From: Ferrovibrio terrae
Lineage (GTDB): Bacteria > Pseudomonadota > Alphaproteobacteria > Ferrovibrionales > Ferrovibrionaceae
Direction: 5' to 3'
DNA: 64,000 bases
Assembly: GCF_007197755.1 (NCBI RefSeq)
Contig: NZ_CP041636.1
Location: forward strand, 4,190,001 to 4,254,000
Of the stretch, positions 60,404-64,000 are shown piece after piece (the first letter of the stretch is position 1; each line of letters begins with the position of its first letter). The position numbers were made by a program, and so were the translations under genes. Under the pieces are notes generated by a model. That model saw only the letters and a program-made list of their open reading frames with translations. It was not told where the DNA came from and searched no databases.

Positions 60404-60431
60404 AAAATAGGGGGTTTTCTCATTCCTGCAA
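60404..60431 (-). promoter_or_regulatory. Candidate cspA promoter and long leader
   Basis: On the minus strand, TTGCAG (60431-60426) and TATTTT (60409-60404) are 16 nt apart. The predicted start near 60397 gives a leader of about 145 nt before ATG 60252. The 347-nt gap to the next gene (60253-60599) holds only this leader, promoter and the hairpin at 60491-60512. Confidence 0.5.
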
Positions 60432-60490
60432 GGCCGAGGACCGAACTCCTCCCCGCCCTGGCATAAGTCGACCAACAAAAACGCGAAAAC

Positions 60491-60512
60491 CGGCCCGGAA
60501 GTTCCCGGGCCG
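60491..60512 (-). terminator. Hairpin with U-rich tail upstream of cspA
   Basis: CGGCCCGG / CCGGGCCG with loop AAGTTC. On the minus strand it is followed by TTTTCGCGTTTTTGTTGG, a terminator-like tail. No minus-strand gene ends just above it, so it would stop antisense transcription from the 60600-61706 gene or a small RNA. Plus-strand sequence after it has no U-tract. Confidence 0.45.
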
Positions 60513-60599
60513 CGACGCTAAAGTTGCGGTTTTGTCGTTGATTCCCGCCCGCGCCGGCGGTACACAGCCCGGCCGCCCCGCGCCGGACCCATCCCCGCA

Positions 60600-61706
60600 A
60601 TGATCGCCGATAACCGCCATATTTCCCACGAAGAGGCCGTCCTGCAGCAGCGGCTGCATGCGATCTTCTTCGACCTTTGGCGGTTCGGCAGCAATGCCCT
60701 GGTCGGCTGGCGCCCCAGCCGGAACGGCATCGAGGTGATCACCCTGCCGAAAGTACGGCTGTTCGCCGACCACGGCCGTCATCTTCCCGTATTCAGCGAG
60801 GGAACCCTGATGGAGGGCGCGGCGCTGGACGACGCCGCCCGCCTGCTGGACGTGCAGCCGGTCGAGCTGCGGCTGGAACAGCGCATCGGCGAAGCCGCCG
60901 GCGACATCCCGCCGGCCCTGGTCGAGCGGGTCTTCCGCCTGTTCACCGTGCGCAAGGTGCTGCACCGCGCCGTGCTGCTGATCGACATCGTCGGCTTCTC
61001 CAAGGCCGAGCCGGAGGCGCAGGCCGCGCAGCTCACCACGCTGGAATTCTCGCTCAACCTCGCCGAGGAGATGGCGCGCGCTCAAGGGTTGGCGGTGACG
61101 TTTGGCCGCACCACGACGGGCGACGGCTTTTATGTCTGGAACGAGCGTTCAGGGCTGCGGGCCGATATCGACTTCTTCTGCGCCGTCGCCATTTTCCAGA
61201 TCGTGTTCTCGGCACTGAAGCGCACCTCGACGCATAGTGAGGCCGTGCCGGTGCTGCGGCTGTGCCTGAGCATCGGCAGCCATTTCGTCTACCACCAGCC
61301 ACGCAAGAACGGCAGCGATGCCGGCGCCTTCATCGTCGGCGACGTGACGATCCAGGTGGCGCGCCTGATCGGCACGGCTCTGCCCGACCAGATGCTGGTG
61401 GGTGATTTCCAGCGGCCGCTGGGGCTGGGGCAGAACCACGCCAATGCCGAAACCTTCCTGCTGGCCGTGAGCGAGCGGCTGGCCGCGCTGAAGACTTTAA
61501 GCGTGCTGGGCTATCGCATCAACCGCGTGGCGTTTTACCTGACCGGTCCGCGCGACGCAGAGGGCCGCCATGTGCCGGCGCTGATGACGATCACCGACAA
61601 GCACGGTTTCGAGCATCGCTGCTACAATGCGAAGCTGAATGCCTTTGCCGAACAGGGCGAGCCCTATTACTGCGGGCTGCAGCACGGCGATTTACAGAAA
61701 GACTAG
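60600..61706 (+). CDS. Divergent cyclase-like domain protein
   Basis: A 368-residue soluble protein. An N-terminal segment (about 1-115) has no recognised domain. From about 121 it resembles a class III nucleotidyl cyclase: [20 protein letters not shown] (D129 as first metal ligand), then [13 protein letters not shown] (D175 as second) and [14 protein letters not shown], with [18 protein letters not shown] in place of the usual nucleotide-binding NxxxR segment. The typical transition-state arginine is not evident, so activity is uncertain. The stop shares CTAG (61703-61706) with the convergent gene. Confidence 0.7.
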   Translation: MIADNRHISHEEAVLQQRLHAIFFDLWRFGSNALVGWRPSRNGIEVITLPKVRLFADHGRHLPVFSEGTLMEGAALDDAARLLDVQPVELRLEQRIGEAAGDIPPALVERVFRLFTVRKVLHRAVLLIDIVGFSKAEPEAQAAQLTTLEFSLNLAEEMARAQGLAVTFGRTTTGDGFYVWNERSGLRADIDFFCAVAIFQIVFSALKRTSTHSEAVPVLRLCLSIGSHFVYHQPRKNGSDAGAFIVGDVTIQVARLIGTALPDQMLVGDFQRPLGLGQNHANAETFLLAVSERLAALKTLSVLGYRINRVAFYLTGPRDAEGRHVPALMTITDKHGFEHRCYNAKLNAFAEQGEPYYCGLQHGDLQKD

Positions 61707-62890
61707 CGCCGGCAGGCGGCGAGGTCGAAGCCGTCGAGTTTGGCCGACTCAAGTTTTGCTGCCGTGAAATCAGTGGCGAGATGCCGGCCGCTGAACCCTC
61801 CGTTGCCGAGATAGATCGGCAACTGGCCCGGCACGGCCTGCTGCAGGTCGGCCCAGCGCAGGTCAGCCTCGTTGAAGCGCACGCCGGCGATCCGCGCCGC
61901 CTGGAAATTCGCGCCGGTCAGGTTGGCGCGGGCAAAGCTGGCCAGCAGCAGGCTGGCACGCGCGAAGCTGCAGCCGCGCAGGTCGCAGCCGGCGAACTCG
62001 GCACCATCCAGTTCAAGGCCGGAGAAATCGTGATACGGCAGCCGCTGACCGGCCAGATTGAGCTGGCGACCGGCGACGCCATCGGACTGCATCCAGGCGC
62101 GATGCTGGGCGATCGCGCCCAGCAGGTCGGTGGTGAAATCGGCAACTGTCACCAGCGGCGGCGCGGCCTTGCTGAAACCCGCCGCATCGACGCCACGCAG
62201 GGTCGCGCCGGAGAAGTCAGCGCCGTAGGCGCTCACATTCTCCACCGTGGCATTGACGATCTGCGCACCGCTCAAATTCGCGCCGGTCAGTCGCGTGCCG
62301 ATCAGGCGGGAGTCGCTTAAATTCGCGCCGCTCAGGTTGGCGTAAGAGAGATCGGCGCCGCGCAAACTGCTGCCGAAGAAATTCGCGCCGGACAAATCCG
62401 CGCCGACCAGCGAGGCGCCGCTCAGATCGACGCCGGAGAACTGCGCACGCGAGGCCGTGGCATAGTCCAGCAGGCAGTTGCTGAGATCGGACATATCGGT
62501 GCCGGCGCGCGGCTGCGCATGGGTATCGGCATTGGGGCGCATCATCACGCCGCCGCGAAAATCGGCCTCGACCAGGATCGCGTTGTTCAGATTGGCGCCG
62601 CGCAGGTTGGTGCCGCGCAGGATGGCGCGGGTCAGGTTGGCCTGCTGCAGGTCGGCACGGGCCAGATCGGCCCCGAACAGATCGGCTTCGGCCAGGTCGG
62701 CGCGCCCGAACCGCGCGGCGCGCAGATTGCTGCCGGCCAGTTTGGCGCGCGCCATGGCGCGGCCTTCGAAGTTGGCGTTTTCCAGATCGCGATGCGCCAG
62801 ATCGACGATATCCGCGGCAATAGCTGCCGGATCCCAGATCAGAGGATCACGGGAGGAAAGCGGCTGGCGCTGGCTGTAGGCGGTCGACAT
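61703..62890 (-). CDS. Pentapeptide-repeat protein
   Basis: A 395-residue protein with two blocks of pentapeptide repeats (A[D/N]LxX). Block one is about 48-115 (ANFEGRAMARAKLAGSNLRA; ADLAEADLFGADLARADLQQ). Block two is about 150-240, with repeats such as ADLSGANFFGSSLRGADLSY. A third short block is near 300-360 (FAGCDLRGCSFARASL). These form right-handed beta-helices. There is no signal peptide or membrane segment. Pentapeptide proteins can mimic DNA or act as scaffolds; the role here is unknown. ATG 62890. Confidence 0.9.
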   Translation of the reverse strand: MSTAYSQRQPLSSRDPLIWDPAAIAADIVDLAHRDLENANFEGRAMARAKLAGSNLRAARFGRADLAEADLFGADLARADLQQANLTRAILRGTNLRGANLNNAILVEADFRGGVMMRPNADTHAQPRAGTDMSDLSNCLLDYATASRAQFSGVDLSGASLVGADLSGANFFGSSLRGADLSYANLSGANLSDSRLIGTRLTGANLSGAQIVNATVENVSAYGADFSGATLRGVDAAGFSKAAPPLVTVADFTTDLLGAIAQHRAWMQSDGVAGRQLNLAGQRLPYHDFSGLELDGAEFAGCDLRGCSFARASLLLASFARANLTGANFQAARIAGVRFNEADLRWADLQQAVPGQLPIYLGNGGFSGRHLATDFTAAKLESAKLDGFDLAACRR

Positions 62891-62992
62891 GGCGGGCGGC
62901 CAAAATAGGCGGGGGTCTCGAAGCGGGCGCCTGTTTAGCACGATTCATATGTATGCAAAGGACTATGTTTTATAGCCGTTCCAAATAAGAAA

Positions 62993-63017
62993 CGGCCCGG
63001 ACTGGTGGCCCGGGCCG
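62993..63017 (-). terminator. Terminator of pntB
   Basis: Stem CGGCCCGG / CCGGGCCG with a 9-nt loop. On the minus strand it is followed by TTTCTTATTTGG. It lies about 50 nt beyond the pntB stop at 63069. Confidence 0.85.
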
Positions 63018-63068
63018 CTGGATTGGCTCAGTACAATTTCGTCGCGTCAGGACAAATGTTTGGAAGGG

Positions 63069-64000
63069 CTATAACCCCTTCACGATGTCCTCGACCATCT
63101 TCTTGGCGTCGGCCAATAACATCATCGTGTTGTCCTTGTAGAACAGCTCGTTGTCGATACCGGCGTAACCAGAGGCCATCGAGCGCTTCACGAACAGCAC
63201 GGTCTTGGCCTTGTCGACGTCGAGAATCGGCATGCCGTAGATCGGGCTCTTGGGGTCGTCGCGCGCGGCCGGATTGGTCACGTCATTGGCGCCGATCACG
63301 AAGGCGACGTCGGCGGTCTGGAATTCGGAGTTGATCTCCTCCAGCTCGAACACCTCGTCATAGGACACATTGGCTTCGGCCAGCAGCACGTTCATATGGC
63401 CCGGCATGCGGCCGGCCACCGGATGGATGGCGTATTTCACTTCCACGCCCTCTTCCTTCAGCTTGTCGCCCATTTCGCGCAAGGCATGCTGGGCCTGCGA
63501 CACCGCCATGCCGTAGCCCGGCACGATGATGACCTTGCCCGCATTCTTCATGATGAAGGCGGCGTCGTCGGCCGAGCCCTTCTTGTAGGCGCGGTCGACC
63601 TTCTCGCCGCCGGCAGCCGCCGAGGTGTCGCCACCGAAGCCGCCGAGGATGACGTTGAACAGTGAGCGGTTCATGCCCTTGCACATGATGTAGGACAGGA
63701 TCGCGCCCGAGGAGCCGACCAGCGCACCGGTAACGATCAGCGCCGGGTTCTGCAGCGTGAAACCGATACCGGCCGCAGCCCAGCCCGAATAGCTGTTCAG
63801 CATCGAGACAACGACGGGCATGTCGGCGCCGCCGATCGGGATGATGATGGTGAAGCCGACGATCAGCGCCAGGATGGTGACGGCCCAGAACAGTTCGCGG
63901 CTCGGGTTCATGCAGAAGGCCACGGTCAGGGCCAGGATGGCCAGGCCGATCGCGGCATTGACCAGATGCTGGCCCTTGAAGATCACCGGACTGCCCGAGA
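63069..64000 (-). CDS. pntB: NAD(P) transhydrogenase subunit beta (N-terminus cut by window edge)
   Basis: The proton-translocating transhydrogenase membrane subunit, which makes NADPH from NADH using the proton gradient. The visible 310 residues carry the last membrane helices (LVNAAIGLAILALTVAFCM; LFWAVTILALIVGFTIIIPI) and the full NADP-binding domain III: IIVPGYGMAVSQAQHALREM, KYAIHPVAGRMPGHMNVLLA, VAFVIGANDVTNPAARDDPK and the C-terminal MASGYAGIDNELFYKDNTMM. The frame is open to the right edge, so about 150 residues are missing. It may supply NADPH for PhaB. Confidence 0.95.
   Translation of the reverse strand, partial: SGSPVIFKGQHLVNAAIGLAILALTVAFCMNPSRELFWAVTILALIVGFTIIIPIGGADMPVVVSMLNSYSGWAAAGIGFTLQNPALIVTGALVGSSGAILSYIMCKGMNRSLFNVILGGFGGDTSAAAGGEKVDRAYKKGSADDAAFIMKNAGKVIIVPGYGMAVSQAQHALREMGDKLKEEGVEVKYAIHPVAGRMPGHMNVLLAEANVSYDEVFELEEINSEFQTADVAFVIGANDVTNPAARDDPKSPIYGMPILDVDKAKTVLFVKRSMASGYAGIDNELFYKDNTMMLLADAKKMVEDIVKGL

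Noticed and set aside
60043-60600. A 185-residue frame extending upstream of cspA
   Set aside because: The upstream part is the untranslated leader; the cold-shock domain starts at ATG 60252 with its own ribosome site.

Overview
The window is GC-rich, densely packed bacterial chromosome. The gene set points to an alphaproteobacterium of a Rhodospirillales-like type: a polyhydroxyalkanoate (PHA) locus with a PhaR regulator, a 4Fe-4S ETF-ubiquinone oxidoreductase, an aerobic cobalamin gene (cobF), the FdhD/MobA cluster with DUF3305, DUF6352 and DUF6505 proteins, proton-translocating transhydrogenase (pntB), and many small conserved alphaproteobacterial unknowns. Genus assignment would be a guess. 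I see no phage, insertion sequence, CRISPR array or rRNA; there is one tRNA (Gln, TTG).

Layout. 1-4.2 kb: a minus-strand operon, fdhD-mobA-lipoate-ligase-like-DUF6505-DUF6352-DUF3305, probably serving a molybdenum formate dehydrogenase beyond the left edge. 4.4-10.2 kb: cobF, then a sulfate ABC importer (sbp-cysT-cysW-cysA) behind a GcvA-like LysR gene. 10.5-18 kb: a ketopantoate-reductase-family gene, three small membrane proteins, and a sodium/solute symporter with its DUF4212 partner facing a DnaQ-like exonuclease and a CBS/DUF294 nucleotidyltransferase. 18-25.5 kb: YjbR, radical SAM, GNAT, MoaB, lytic transglycosylase, MFS and family-4 uracil-DNA glycosylase genes. 25.6-30.1 kb: ETF-QO, a TPR lipoprotein, ispE and tRNA-Gln. 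30.1-35.4 kb: a membrane-anchored cyclase, an SDR, an orphan periplasmic binding protein, and methyltransferases.

35.5-40 kb is the PHA locus: phaB, phaA, a short phaC and a small coiled-coil gene that overlaps phaC by 212 nt in another frame, with phaR divergent. 40-48 kb: a second class III cyclase, glpD, a second ketopantoate-reductase-family gene, an esterase, and an ECF sigma/anti-sigma/lipoprotein cluster. 48-56 kb: pyruvate kinase, pyrophosphatase, a 10 x 10 bp tandem repeat, two tandem PAS-type proteins, a GMC oxidoreductase, and REP-like palindromes. 56-64 kb: a ribbon-helix-helix regulator with a symmetry-rich upstream region, HI0933 flavoprotein-ParB-like-GreB overlapping genes, small unknowns, cspA with a long leader, a divergent cyclase-like protein, a pentapeptide-repeat protein and the 3' part of pntB.

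How the genes fit together. Storage-polymer synthesis (phaA/B/C plus regulator), glycerol-3-phosphate and fatty-acid electron entry into quinone (glpD, ETF-QO), molybdenum-cofactor handling (mobA, moaB, fdhD) and sulfate uptake are the coherent metabolic themes. Genes are tightly coupled: many same-strand neighbours overlap by 1-4 nt, and four convergent pairs share their stop codons in exactly 4 nt. The most unusual items are the phaC/small-subunit overlap, the 10-bp tandem repeat, the symmetry-rich operator region before the RHH gene, and the unknown proteins of the fdhD operon. Nothing here is clearly a new defence or mobile system.
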